The notes under the pieces: model-generated
Told to the model about the DNA's origin: nothing
The model's input: the letters and a program-made list of their open reading frames with translations, nothing else
Database searches by the model: none
Program-made: the position numbers and the translations under genes
Source: Solobacterium sp.
GTDB lineage: Bacteria; Bacillota_I; Bacilli_A; Erysipelotrichales; Erysipelotrichaceae
Direction: 5' to 3'
Assembly (NCBI GenBank): GCA_017419465.1
Contig: JAFOLE010000128.1
Coordinates: 1-22,906 of the forward strand
DNA: 22,906 nucleotides
Part shown: positions 1-8,135 of the stretch, in pieces
How the letters are laid out: every line of letters starts with the position of its first letter
Position numbering within the stretch: the first letter of the stretch is position 1

Positions 1-345
1 ATGAGCGTAGTAAAAGATCAGATCTGGCTGTCTGACAAGGATGTTGAAGGAACAGCGGCAGCGGAAGGTGTGGAGCGCAGAATCAAGAGCTATACCGACG
101 AACTGATGGTGGTGGAAAACGTATTTCAGAAGGGTGCTGTGGGAGCGGTTCATTCCCATCCGCATACACAGATCACCTATGTGGTATCCGGTAAATTTGA
201 ATTCAATATCGGCGGTGAGAAACGCATCGTCACGGCAGGGGACACGATGCTGAAAAAGAATGGCATCGAACACGGATGCGTCTGCCTTGAGGCAGGCATC
301 CTGCTGGATATCTTCTCGCCCATGCGGGAAGACTTCGTGAAATAA
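1..345 (+). CDS. KdgF-like small cupin protein (pectin/uronate metabolism)
   Basis: A 114-residue single-domain cupin. The first metal-binding cupin motif is clear at HSHPH (H51, H53) with Q57, followed by G-rich turns and the second motif ending in H91 (GIEHG). The block SHPHTQITYVVSGKFEF and the ending DIFSPMREDF are typical of the KdgF family. KdgF converts the unsaturated uronate released by pectin or alginate lyases to the linear keto-sugar DKI in the cytosol, and no signal peptide is present. The next gene begins 47 nt downstream and encodes a rhamnogalacturonan lyase-like protein, which supports a pectin role. The ATG sits on base 1 of the window, so its ribosome binding site cannot be seen. 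The length matches the family, so the start is probably right. Family assignment is confident; the exact reaction is inferred. Confidence 0.82.
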   Translation: MSVVKDQIWLSDKDVEGTAAAEGVERRIKSYTDELMVVENVFQKGAVGAVHSHPHTQITYVVSGKFEFNIGGEKRIVTAGDTMLKKNGIEHGCVCLEAGILLDIFSPMREDFVK

Positions 346-392
346 AAAAGAACTCTTTGAATGAACGGAAAGGAACAAGGACGGAACGGCGT

Positions 393-2624
393 ATGATCAG
401 AATCAATATTGACAAGCTCTACCGGTTTGAACACAAAGCAGAGCCCTGCAGCATCGGATTTCCGATTCCTGCGGGAGCGCTTACGACAACGGACAATATC
501 TGTCTTTACGCAGGAGGCATGCGTCTTCCGCTGCAGTCAAAGGCAACGGCACGCTATAAAGACGGCTCTGTAAAGTTCGTCTTCCTGCGCTTTCTGGCGG
601 ATATTCCCGCATACAAAGGGATGACGGTCGACTGTGATCTTAACGGATCTGCCGAAGGCGCAGCAATTCCGTTTAATCCGGTTACTGTAACGGAACTTGC
701 GGACGGTCTTCGCATTGAGAGCGGTGCGGACAGCGGACTCTGCATCGACTTGAAAAACGGCTCTGACAGTATCTTTGAACAGATAACTGCCGGTAACAGG
801 ACCTATGGAAAAGATGTGTTTGAAGGTCCGGTTCTCAATGAAAAAGGACAGAACGGTACCTATACGCTGCGGACGGGAACCTGGAAGGTCATTGAAAACG
901 GTCCGGTCTGCGCAATCGCAGCGGTAAAGGGAAGTCATACCGCCGCGGATACTGAAAAGAAGATCGATTTTGAACTGCGTCTTACCGCATGGGCGGGCAA
1001 GCCGTGGATCGAGGCTGCTTACCGGATCATCAACACGGATGATGCGCCGCTGCATATCAATTCGCTGCGTTATGAACTGCATCTCGATCATCCGGAAGGT
1101 GCACGCACCTGTGTTGCAAACTCCAACTACGGGACATCCTATTCCGTAAGCGAAGAAGGGGAGACGATCACAAAGACGATCGATGCGGACTGGATCATGC
1201 AGGAAGCAAACGAGCACTTCTGCGAAGTGTTCCACGGAACCTTCTTTGCGGATGTGACCGGAAAGAATGACGGCATTGCCGCAACGATCTTCCAGGCGCA
1301 TCAGAATTTCCCGAAGGCGCTGGAAGCGGACAGGAACGGTATCCAGATCATGCTGGTGCCGGAGGGTGCAGGGGAAGTCATCATGCAGAGCGGCATGGCA
1401 AGAGAACAGAAGTTCCTGCTGCATTTCCATGACGCAGAAGAGACACTGGAGTCGCTGAATGACCGCAGCATCGTCTATCAGATGCCCAACCGTCCGTATG
1501 TATCCCCGGAAGTCATGAAGGAATCCGGCGTCTGGCCGCGGATCTTTGCGGATAAATCCGACTTCACAGTGGAACAGGCGCTGATTTCCAGAGGTGACGG
1601 ACACTGCCGTGCCTACGGCATGCTGAACTTCGGTGACGGCTATGACTCCAACTACACGGCACAGGGCCGCGGAAACGGCAAACTCGTCTGGGTAAACAAC
1701 GAGTATGACTATCCGCATGCATGTGCGCTGCTGTTCGCACGGACCGGTGTTACCCGTTTCCTGGACTATGTCATTGCATCCGCAACACACTGGATGGATG
1801 TGGACGTCTGCCACTACCATAAAGATCCGATGTTCCTTGGCGGACAGTGGGAACACACTGCCGGTCATGTGATCAACGGCCGTCAGCTCTGCTCGCATCA
1901 GTGGGTGGAAGGACTTCTCGACTACTATCACTTCACGGGTGATGAGCGCGGTCTTGAAACCGCAATCGGCATCGGCCATAACGTACAGCGTCTGCTGGAT
2001 ACACCGGCATTTGCGAAAGTCGGTGAAGCCAATGCGCGTGAGACCGGATGGGCGCTCCGTACACTGACAGCGCTGTATCTGGAAACGCATGACGAGAGCT
2101 GGCTTGCCAAGTGTGAGCGCATCGTCAATGACTTCCGTGTCTGGGAAGAGACCTACGGCCACTGGATGGCACCGTATACCGACAATACTCTGATCCGCGT
2201 TCCGTTCATGATCGCGGTCGCAGTCGGAAGCCTGATGCGTTATTACAATGTATTCCCGAATGAAGAACTCAAGGCGATGATCCTCCGCCAGGTGGATGAC
2301 CTCATTGAGAACTGCTATGTGAAGGAGTGGGGACTCTTCTACTACAAGGAACTCCCGACCCTGAACCGTCTTGGAAACAATACGCTCCTGCTGGAAGCAC
2401 TGACCTATGCGTATGATCTGAGCGGTGATCCGAAATATCTCACCTATGGTATCGAAACCTTCAAAAATGCGATGGAAGACCGTCAGGGTTATTCCTCCAC
2501 AAAACGCAAGGTTGAGGATACCGTCCTTGTTGGAAATGCCAGTGCCAAGATTTTTGCCCAGAGCATGATCCCGCTTTCCATCTACTACCGCGCACTGGCA
2601 GAAAGCGACATTGATTATCGATGA
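393..2624 (+). CDS. PcRGLX/YetA-like exo-rhamnogalacturonan lyase family protein (PL26-type)
   Basis: A 743-residue protein resembling the PcRGLX/YetA family: an N-terminal RIFT-barrel-like region (about residues 1-100, beginning IRINIDKLYRFEHKAEPCSIGFPIPAGAL in spirit of B. subtilis YetA), a central beta-sandwich (about 100-370), and a C-terminal alpha/alpha-toroid rich in aromatic and His residues (about 400-740). The fungal founding member releases unsaturated galacturonosyl-rhamnose from rhamnogalacturonan ends. No signal peptide is visible, so it should act on imported oligosaccharides in the cytosol. I place the start at ATG 393, preceded by AAAGGA and AAGG. A TTG at 357 would add 12 basic residues with no family support. 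It follows the KdgF-like gene and overlaps the next gene by 4 nt. Family recognition rests on overall resemblance; catalytic residues were not assigned. Confidence 0.72.
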   Translation: MIRINIDKLYRFEHKAEPCSIGFPIPAGALTTTDNICLYAGGMRLPLQSKATARYKDGSVKFVFLRFLADIPAYKGMTVDCDLNGSAEGAAIPFNPVTVTELADGLRIESGADSGLCIDLKNGSDSIFEQITAGNRTYGKDVFEGPVLNEKGQNGTYTLRTGTWKVIENGPVCAIAAVKGSHTAADTEKKIDFELRLTAWAGKPWIEAAYRIINTDDAPLHINSLRYELHLDHPEGARTCVANSNYGTSYSVSEEGETITKTIDADWIMQEANEHFCEVFHGTFFADVTGKNDGIAATIFQAHQNFPKALEADRNGIQIMLVPEGAGEVIMQSGMAREQKFLLHFHDAEETLESLNDRSIVYQMPNRPYVSPEVMKESGVWPRIFADKSDFTVEQALISRGDGHCRAYGMLNFGDGYDSNYTAQGRGNGKLVWVNNEYDYPHACALLFARTGVTRFLDYVIASATHWMDVDVCHYHKDPMFLGGQWEHTAGHVINGRQLCSHQWVEGLLDYYHFTGDERGLETAIGIGHNVQRLLDTPAFAKVGEANARETGWALRTLTALYLETHDESWLAKCERIVNDFRVWEETYGHWMAPYTDNTLIRVPFMIAVAVGSLMRYYNVFPNEELKAMILRQVDDLIENCYVKEWGLFYYKELPTLNRLGNNTLLLEALTYAYDLSGDPKYLTYGIETFKNAMEDRQGYSSTKRKVEDTVLVGNASAKIFAQSMIPLSIYYRALAESDIDYR

Positions 2625-4027
2625 AAAAAATAAACATGACCCGCGGACCGATCATGCGCAACATCATTCTGTTTGCGCTGCCGATCATCGCGGGAAACAT
2701 CCTTCAGTATCTCTATACGACCGTTGACACACTGGTCATCGGAAACTATTGCGACCATACGGCAATTGCGGCGGTCGGAACCAGTTCCCAGCCGGTGGAA
2801 GTGCTGCTGTGCATCTTTCTCGGCATCGGAACGGCTGTCAGTATTCTGATCTCCCAGCACATCGGTGCCGAGGATTTCCGGGCCGTAACCAATACCTGCC
2901 GCACGGCAATCTCCTTTGTCTTCTTCTGCGGCATTCCAATCAGTATTCTCGGATGGTTCGTATCGCCGGTGATCCTGCGCATTATGAATGTGCCGGCAGA
3001 TGTATGGAGCCAGGCACTGCTGTATACGCGGATCGTATTGTGTTCAGCGATGGGCAACATCGGCTACAACATGAATGCAGGTATCCTGCGCGGCATGGGC
3101 GACAGCCGGGCTTCGCTGTACTTCCTGCTGGTGTCATGCATTGCCAATATCGTGCTGGACATCACGCTTGTCGCAAGCTTCGGCATGGGTGTTGCCGGGG
3201 TTGCGATTGCGACCGGAACGGCCATGTATCTGGCATGGATCGCCAGCATCTTCTATATCCGTCACCGCTATCCGGAAATCGGCTTTACGGTATTCCCGCA
3301 GGGTGCGGATAAGCAGGAACTGAAATCCATCCTGAAGATCGGCATTCCGATCGGTCTCAATAACTCGCTGTTTTCACTGGGACATGTCGCAACCCAGACC
3401 CTGATCAATACGCAGGGCTCGGTATTCATGGCCGCGTGGTCGGTATCCGGCAGAGTCAACGGAATCGCAAACATGGCGATCACCGGAATCTCTTCCGCCG
3501 CCACAACATTCTCCGGACAGAACTACGGTGCCGGACGGATTGACCGGCTGCGGGAAGGCCAGTACATCATCCCTGCCTCAAACGGACTGATCACACTCGG
3601 CTTCGGACTGCTGTTTATCCTGATCCGGCAGCCGATCCTGCGCTGCTTCACCTCGGACCCGCAGGTTCTTGCGATGGCTTCCCGCTTTGCGGTGATCATG
3701 CTGCTGAGCCAGTGGATGTATGCGGTATTCAACGGCATATCCTGCATCGTCAACGGTACAGGACGGGTAAAATACACCACGCTCATCAATCTGATGATGC
3801 TGTGGGCAGTGCGTGTTCCGTCTGCCTTCCTGATCGTAAAGTTTATCGGCGGTGACTATATTCCTTACAGTTTCCCGCTGTCCTTCGCGTTCGGTATGCT
3901 GTGCATGATCGGGTATTACATCTTCAGTAAGGACTGGAGAAATCTGATGCACAGTGATGATCCGCAGCACAGCGCACGCAAGGAACCGCATGCACGCGGA
4001 CTCCGTTCCTTCTTCAGTCTGTCGTAA
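2621..4027 (+). CDS. MATE family multidrug/cation exporter
   Basis: A 468-residue membrane protein with about twelve hydrophobic segments in two similar halves, as in MATE (NorM/DinF-like) exporters, which expel cationic or organic compounds using Na+ or H+ gradients. The start of the family is recognisable: MTRGPIMRNIILFALPII, then LQYLYTTVDTLVIG, and the second-half signature GIPIGLNNSLFSLGHVATQT. The ATG overlaps the TGA of the lyase gene (ATGA), so it is translationally coupled to the pectin genes. A strong terminator lies 83 nt after its stop, which separates it from the lanthipeptide locus downstream. The C-terminal tail is rich in His, Arg and Ser. Substrate cannot be read from sequence. 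It might export sugar acids or a toxic compound; that it exports the lanthipeptide is possible but unsupported. Confidence 0.9.
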   Translation: MKKINMTRGPIMRNIILFALPIIAGNILQYLYTTVDTLVIGNYCDHTAIAAVGTSSQPVEVLLCIFLGIGTAVSILISQHIGAEDFRAVTNTCRTAISFVFFCGIPISILGWFVSPVILRIMNVPADVWSQALLYTRIVLCSAMGNIGYNMNAGILRGMGDSRASLYFLLVSCIANIVLDITLVASFGMGVAGVAIATGTAMYLAWIASIFYIRHRYPEIGFTVFPQGADKQELKSILKIGIPIGLNNSLFSLGHVATQTLINTQGSVFMAAWSVSGRVNGIANMAITGISSAATTFSGQNYGAGRIDRLREGQYIIPASNGLITLGFGLLFILIRQPILRCFTSDPQVLAMASRFAVIMLLSQWMYAVFNGISCIVNGTGRVKYTTLINLMMLWAVRVPSAFLIVKFIGGDYIPYSFPLSFAFGMLCMIGYYIFSKDWRNLMHSDDPQHSARKEPHARGLRSFFSLS

Positions 4028-4109
4028 GCGGCTGAGGAAAATCTTATTTATAGGATATATTTCTGCGGTATATCAGGGTCCCTCCTTAACTACGCAGATT
4101 GCTGTTCCC

Positions 4110-4144
4110 GGACGGCTGACTGACCATCAGCTGTCCTTTTTTTT
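4110..4144 (+). terminator. Rho-independent terminator after the pectin/MATE operon
   Basis: A 10-bp stem (GGACGGCTGA against TCAGCTGTCC, one G-U pair) with a 7-nt loop, directly followed by eight T residues. It closes the upstream operon before the lanthipeptide promoter. The 82 nt between the MATE stop and this hairpin hold no gene that I can support. Confidence 0.88.
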
Positions 4145-4192
4145 CAGGTGAAATGTTTGCCCCGGCATGGCTGTTCTATAGGATGAATCGTA

Positions 4193-4198
4193 TATAAT
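4193..4198 (+). promoter_or_regulatory. -10 box of the lanthipeptide operon
   Basis: A perfect TATAAT lies 48 nt before the precursor ATG and just after the terminator of the previous operon, so a promoter is expected here. No good -35 is found at 16-18 nt upstream (GCTGTT at the 17-nt position), which suggests help from an activator or an otherwise weak promoter. Confidence 0.6.
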
Positions 4199-4245
4199 AA
4201 AGTCAGTGATCATCCCTGACGATGAAGAGAAAAGGAGAGAACATC

Positions 4246-4461
4246 ATGAACAAAGCATTTCTGGACGCGATTAAAGGATTAAGCAAAGAAGAAAAGAAAT
4301 CATATTTTGAGTCTCACAAGGGTGAACTGTTTGATCAGACACTCAAGGCAGTTAACGGCGGAACCGGCGCAAATGTCGAGAATCCGACTTCCGAGGTTCC
4401 GTATGCAGGCAACTGGATCTCTTCTCCGGGCTATGTCTGTGAAGGCAAAGAAATCTGCTGA
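4246..4461 (+). CDS. Class II lanthipeptide precursor (LanA)
   Basis: A 71-residue peptide with a charged, helical leader (residues 1-39, opening MNKAFLDAIKGLSKEEKK) ending in LKAVNGG, a double-glycine protease site. The predicted 32-residue core starts TGANVENPTSEV and ends GYVCEGKEIC. It has five candidate dehydration sites (T1, T9, S10, S20, S21) and two cysteines (C26, C32), so at most two thioether rings, with the last Cys at the C terminus. The start at 4246 is fixed by AAGGAG 10 nt upstream; an in-frame ATG at 4222 would read through that site. A LanM gene lies 116 nt downstream behind a hairpin. Ring pattern, activity and export route are unknown. I did not recognise the core as any named lantibiotic. 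Confidence 0.85.
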   Translation: MNKAFLDAIKGLSKEEKKSYFESHKGELFDQTLKAVNGGTGANVENPTSEVPYAGNWISSPGYVCEGKEIC

Positions 4462-4500
4462 GACATCCGCATTGGAACAGGAATCTTAATAATCATCATC

Positions 4501-4526
4501 AGGATCTGCGTCAGGCAGATCCTTTT
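4501..4526 (+). terminator. Attenuator-like hairpin between lanA and lanM
   Basis: A perfect 8-bp stem (GGATCTGC and GCAGATCC, extended by one A-T pair) with a 5-nt loop and a short TTTT tract. The tract is weak, so partial readthrough is expected. This arrangement, common in lantibiotic operons, gives much precursor mRNA and less enzyme mRNA. It lies 40 nt after the precursor stop and 51 nt before the lanM start. Confidence 0.72.
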
Positions 4527-4577
4527 CTGTGTTGTGCCGGTAATGCAATACAATATATCTGAGCAGGAGAGCGTCTG

Positions 4578-7313
4578 ATGTCTGAAGCCGATGAACGGAT
4601 GTATCGAACCATCATCTGTAATCTGACAAAACCGGATGACCGTAAGGCCATGCCTGGTTTTTCTGCGCACTTTCAGCTCGGAAAACAGGCACAGGCTGAC
4701 TTTGCACAAGCGCGTGAGACCCGGCTGCTTCATGCGTCAGAGCCGGCTCTAACTCAGCTGTTTCTGGAATATCTGAACGATATCGACCAGATCGACCGGT
4801 ATCTTTCGGATACAGAAGATCCGAAACTGATGCCGTACCGGGAGTCGTTTGTCCGGATGGTCACAGCGGATGAATGTGCCTGGCTCAGGGAAACACTTCC
4901 GGAACTGATCGATCTGATCTGGAAAACCGATGAAATCTATGATGCGGCAGTGCAGGAACTGCTTTCACGGATCGACGCCATGTATGAAGGCATCTCTGAC
5001 AGACTGCTCAATGGAAAACCGTTCCGGGAAGTGACCGGTGTGGCTATGGACAGCGGAGATCTGCATCATCACGGACGTTCCGCCGCGATCATCACCACCG
5101 ATACCGGACGGTTTGTATATAAACCGCATTCCATGGGAATCGATGTACTTGCCGGGGATATGATCGGCCGCTTTTTCAGCGATGTCATGAAAGCACCGAA
5201 GGTGTGCTGTGCAGAAGATTATGGATTTGCGGAGTTCATCGGATCGCATCCGGCAGATACGGAATCCTCCGCAAAACAGTATTTTCATAATCTCGGCGGA
5301 CTTGCGGCAGTGGTTCTGATGCTGGGAAGCAGTGATCTTCATCATACCAATGTGCTTTCAAAGGGCTGTTATCCGATCATCATTGACTATGAACTGATGA
5401 TGACCCCTGGAAACGGAAATATAAAAGAAGGATATGACCGGGAGATCGCAGAATCTCTGCTGTACACTTCTCTGATGCCGTCGCGTCATGGTGATACGGA
5501 ATCCAGCATTCTGTTTGCGGCGGATGATGAAAATCAGAGTGCACCGGTGATCAATGGCATACGGAAAACCGTTTCGGATGAACCGGCCGCATTTCTTTCC
5601 GGCTTCCGGGCGATCTACCGGCGCATTGTGAGCTGTAAGGAAGAACTGAAGGCATATATGCGTTCTGCGGAGCCGGTATCCGTGCGCCATATTCTGCGCG
5701 GTACGGACGCGTATACCATCCTGCTGGAAAAACTGCACAGTAAGGCCTGGCTGAAAGATCACGTCGTCAGGGAGGCTCTTTCCGAAGAGCTGCGCCGTGC
5801 GATGTTACGCAGCGGTCTGAAACATGCGGATAAGATCGTCACTTCGGAGTGTGATGCACTGCTCAGAGGGGATATTCCGTATTTTTCAATACGCACGGAT
5901 TCCCGGGATCTGTCGGCGGATGGAACGGCAGTATATACAGACTATTTCCGCAATACCTGCATGGATCATGTCTGTGAACGGATCAATCGAATGAATGAAG
6001 CGGACCTTGCATTTGAGGAGGCGCTTCTGAAAAAGGCGATGACCCGGGTGATCCGCCGGATTCCGTATACGGAGGAGGTGCGTGAACCCATCAGGAAGGA
6101 ACAGACGCTTTCTGCGGCCGCTCTGCAATCCCATGCGGAAGATATTTTTACTGGAATCCTGCAGGATGCCGTGCGCACACCGTCCGGGGAGTTCTGCTGG
6201 TTCGGAACGGATTATTTCCTGCGTTCCGGCATGCATCTGATGGACGAGGGACTCATGGACGGAACCATGGGACTGGCGGTCTTTTTTGCGGCGCTTCATG
6301 CGGTTACCAATGATCCGGACATAAGGACACAGAGCAGGGAACTGCTGGATGGGCTTCTGGAGCGGCAGCGTGCACGCATGGAGGAACTGTCTCAGGCAGC
6401 AGTAATCTGGCCCAATGTGGAAAGCACATCGCTTTCAATCGGACTTGCCGGCAAGCTTCAGGCTTCGGTACTGATTGGCAGATATCTTGGGAATGATGTT
6501 GTAAACAAACTGATCCGGCAGATGGCGGAAGTTCTTCTGAAATGTGATCTGCGTCAGGAGGAGCTGGACGCGTATAACGGTTTTGCCGGACTTCTGCGCG
6601 TGCTGTGTCAGTACGATGAACTCTTTGCGCAGCCGGGCATTCCAGAACTGTGCGAACAGATTGCGGACATGATCAAAGACGCGCAGAGCCTGTCGTATGA
6701 AGACCTTCATGTATGGAAAACGTCGCTTACCGCATGGCCGGTTTCCGGTGCGGGGCACGGGCAGTCCGGTGTATCCGCGGCATTGTACAGTGCGGGAAAG
6801 CGGCTGAACCGGGATGATCTTTGCCGGATGGCATTGGACGGACTGCGGTTTGAACGTCGGATCTATTCCGAACCGCTCGGCGCATGGCCGGATCTTCGAA
6901 AGGCGCGGCGAAGTTCGAACTATATAACAGGCTACTGTTCCGGCGCGCCGGGAATCGGACTGAATGCACTGCATGCGGGATATGAACATGCGTCCTGGGT
7001 CGTTGAACATGCGGTTGAAAGCGTCCGGAATGAACCGCTCATGTATAAGGATTATCTGTGCTGCGGAAACAGTGCGGCAGTGGAATTCCTGCTTGAGGCA
7101 GGAGGGATCATGAACCGTCCGGATCTTGTGCAGGAGGCAAATGCGCGGATGACCATGGTCATCGGGCGGGCAGAAAAAGACGGACACTATCACTGTGTTA
7201 ATCACGGCCTAACGAATGTGTTCTCCCCGTCGCTGTTCCACGGAACGGCGGGAATCGGATATGAGATCCTGCGTCTTGCATATCCGGAGCGTATTGAATC
7301 AATCCTGCTTTAA
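4578..7313 (+). CDS. lanM: Class II lanthipeptide synthetase LanM (dehydratase-cyclase)
   Basis: A 911-residue bifunctional enzyme that phosphorylates and eliminates Ser/Thr of the precursor, then adds Cys to form thioether rings. The N-terminal dehydratase (DUF4135) shows GDLHHHGRS (D161-R167), YKP with K182, DLHHTN (D253-N258) and IDYEL (D270, E272), matching the kinase-like active site. The C-terminal LanC-like cyclase (from about 550) shows GAGHGQSG (H727), YCSGAPG (C787) and LCCGNSA (C828, C829). The zinc site is therefore Cys-Cys-Cys, as in ProcM, not Cys-Cys-His as in NisC. A late FHGTAGIGY motif closes the domain. The ATG at 4578 has AGGAG 8 nt upstream. Length is near the low end for LanM. 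Its partner is the precursor just upstream; no LanT, immunity or regulator gene is adjacent. Confidence 0.93.
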   Translation: MSEADERMYRTIICNLTKPDDRKAMPGFSAHFQLGKQAQADFAQARETRLLHASEPALTQLFLEYLNDIDQIDRYLSDTEDPKLMPYRESFVRMVTADECAWLRETLPELIDLIWKTDEIYDAAVQELLSRIDAMYEGISDRLLNGKPFREVTGVAMDSGDLHHHGRSAAIITTDTGRFVYKPHSMGIDVLAGDMIGRFFSDVMKAPKVCCAEDYGFAEFIGSHPADTESSAKQYFHNLGGLAAVVLMLGSSDLHHTNVLSKGCYPIIIDYELMMTPGNGNIKEGYDREIAESLLYTSLMPSRHGDTESSILFAADDENQSAPVINGIRKTVSDEPAAFLSGFRAIYRRIVSCKEELKAYMRSAEPVSVRHILRGTDAYTILLEKLHSKAWLKDHVVREALSEELRRAMLRSGLKHADKIVTSECDALLRGDIPYFSIRTDSRDLSADGTAVYTDYFRNTCMDHVCERINRMNEADLAFEEALLKKAMTRVIRRIPYTEEVREPIRKEQTLSAAALQSHAEDIFTGILQDAVRTPSGEFCWFGTDYFLRSGMHLMDEGLMDGTMGLAVFFAALHAVTNDPDIRTQSRELLDGLLERQRARMEELSQAAVIWPNVESTSLSIGLAGKLQASVLIGRYLGNDVVNKLIRQMAEVLLKCDLRQEELDAYNGFAGLLRVLCQYDELFAQPGIPELCEQIADMIKDAQSLSYEDLHVWKTSLTAWPVSGAGHGQSGVSAALYSAGKRLNRDDLCRMALDGLRFERRIYSEPLGAWPDLRKARRSSNYITGYCSGAPGIGLNALHAGYEHASWVVEHAVESVRNEPLMYKDYLCCGNSAAVEFLLEAGGIMNRPDLVQEANARMTMVIGRAEKDGHYHCVNHGLTNVFSPSLFHGTAGIGYEILRLAYPERIESILL

Positions 7314-7329
7314 TGAAAGGAAACACTGA

Positions 7330-8067
7330 ATGCCATCTTATCAGCTGGAAATCAACGGCAAATCCGTTACCGCATATTATCCTAAAGAAGATATCCGGAA
7401 CGTCTATATACCATTGCTGGAAGAATGGGCTTCCCTGCAGAAACAGCAGGGAAGGCGGATCGTTGTTTTTATTGCGGCTCCGGCAGGATGCGGGAAGTCG
7501 ACGCTTGTTTCATTTCTCGAACAGCTTGCCCGTGATCATGGAATTACCGGTGTGCAGGCCCTTGGCATGGATGGCTTCCATTATCCGCAGGCTTATCTGA
7601 ACAACCATGAAGCGGTGCTGGATGGAAGTGTGGTCCGGCTGGCCGACATAAAAGGTCACCCGCTTACGTTTGATGTGAAGAAACTGCAGAAGACGCTTGC
7701 GTCCATCCAGCGGGAAGATGGTACCTGGCCGTATTACAGCCGGAAGATCCATGATCCGATTGAAGATGCGATTCCGGTGACGGGATCCATTATCCTGCTG
7801 GAAGGAAATTATCTGTTATATGAGGAAGAGCCGTGGAATGACCTTTCAACGTTCTGTGATGCGTCCCTGTTTCTGCGTATGGAGGAAGATGTTCTTACAA
7901 AACGGATCATCGAGCGGAAAGTTCAGACGGGAAGATCCATCGAAGAAGCGACACGCACGGTGTATGTCTCCGATCTGCGGAATATCCAGCTTGTGCTGAA
8001 TCACCGAAAGCCTGCGGATCATGAAATCGTACTGAATTCGGATAACCGGATTGCGGTGTTTCACTGA
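7330..8067 (+). CDS. P-loop nucleoside/sugar kinase (uridine kinase/PanK/FrcK-like)
   Basis: A 245-residue P-loop kinase with Walker A APAGCGKST (residues 50-58), the GMDGFHY block that in the uridine kinase/phosphoribulokinase/pantothenate kinase superfamily carries the substrate-binding Asp, and LLEGNYLLYEEEPW, the Walker B-like strand. It ends with a lid region containing RIIERKVQTGRS. The family phosphorylates small hydroxylated metabolites such as nucleosides, pantothenate or fructose; the substrate here cannot be told. The ATG at 7330 has AAAGGA 8 nt upstream and starts 16 nt after the lanM stop, so the two are almost certainly co-transcribed. No link between this kinase family and lanthipeptide tailoring is established, so the pairing may be accidental. 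Confidence 0.8.
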   Translation: MPSYQLEINGKSVTAYYPKEDIRNVYIPLLEEWASLQKQQGRRIVVFIAAPAGCGKSTLVSFLEQLARDHGITGVQALGMDGFHYPQAYLNNHEAVLDGSVVRLADIKGHPLTFDVKKLQKTLASIQREDGTWPYYSRKIHDPIEDAIPVTGSIILLEGNYLLYEEEPWNDLSTFCDASLFLRMEEDVLTKRIIERKVQTGRSIEEATRTVYVSDLRNIQLVLNHRKPADHEIVLNSDNRIAVFH

Positions 8068-8135
8068 CCCATGACATACTGAAAAAAAGATAAATAACAG
8101 AAAGCGGAAATCATCTGTTCTGGAGGAATACAGCA

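Noticed and set aside
537..2162. A 541-codon open frame on the minus strand opposite the lyase gene
   Set aside because: It is the shadow of a codon-biased gene. The translation is Cys/Arg/Phe-rich, has no recognisable domain, and the plus-strand frame is a clear protein family member.
2749..3312. A 187-codon plus-strand frame inside the first MATE gene
   Set aside because: It is out of frame with an intact transporter and rich in Arg, Gly and His; no independent start signal.
2621..4027. The first MATE protein as the lanthipeptide exporter
   Set aside because: It belongs to the upstream operon (4-nt overlap with the lyase), is separated from lanA by a strong terminator, and MATE proteins have no leader peptidase domain.
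4028..4109. Possible riboswitch or T-box leader between MATE and terminator, including a GATATA/TATATC dyad at 4054-4074
   Set aside because: No T-box or other conserved riboswitch motif is present, the dyad has only 6-bp arms, and the following hairpin is explained as the terminator of the MATE operon.
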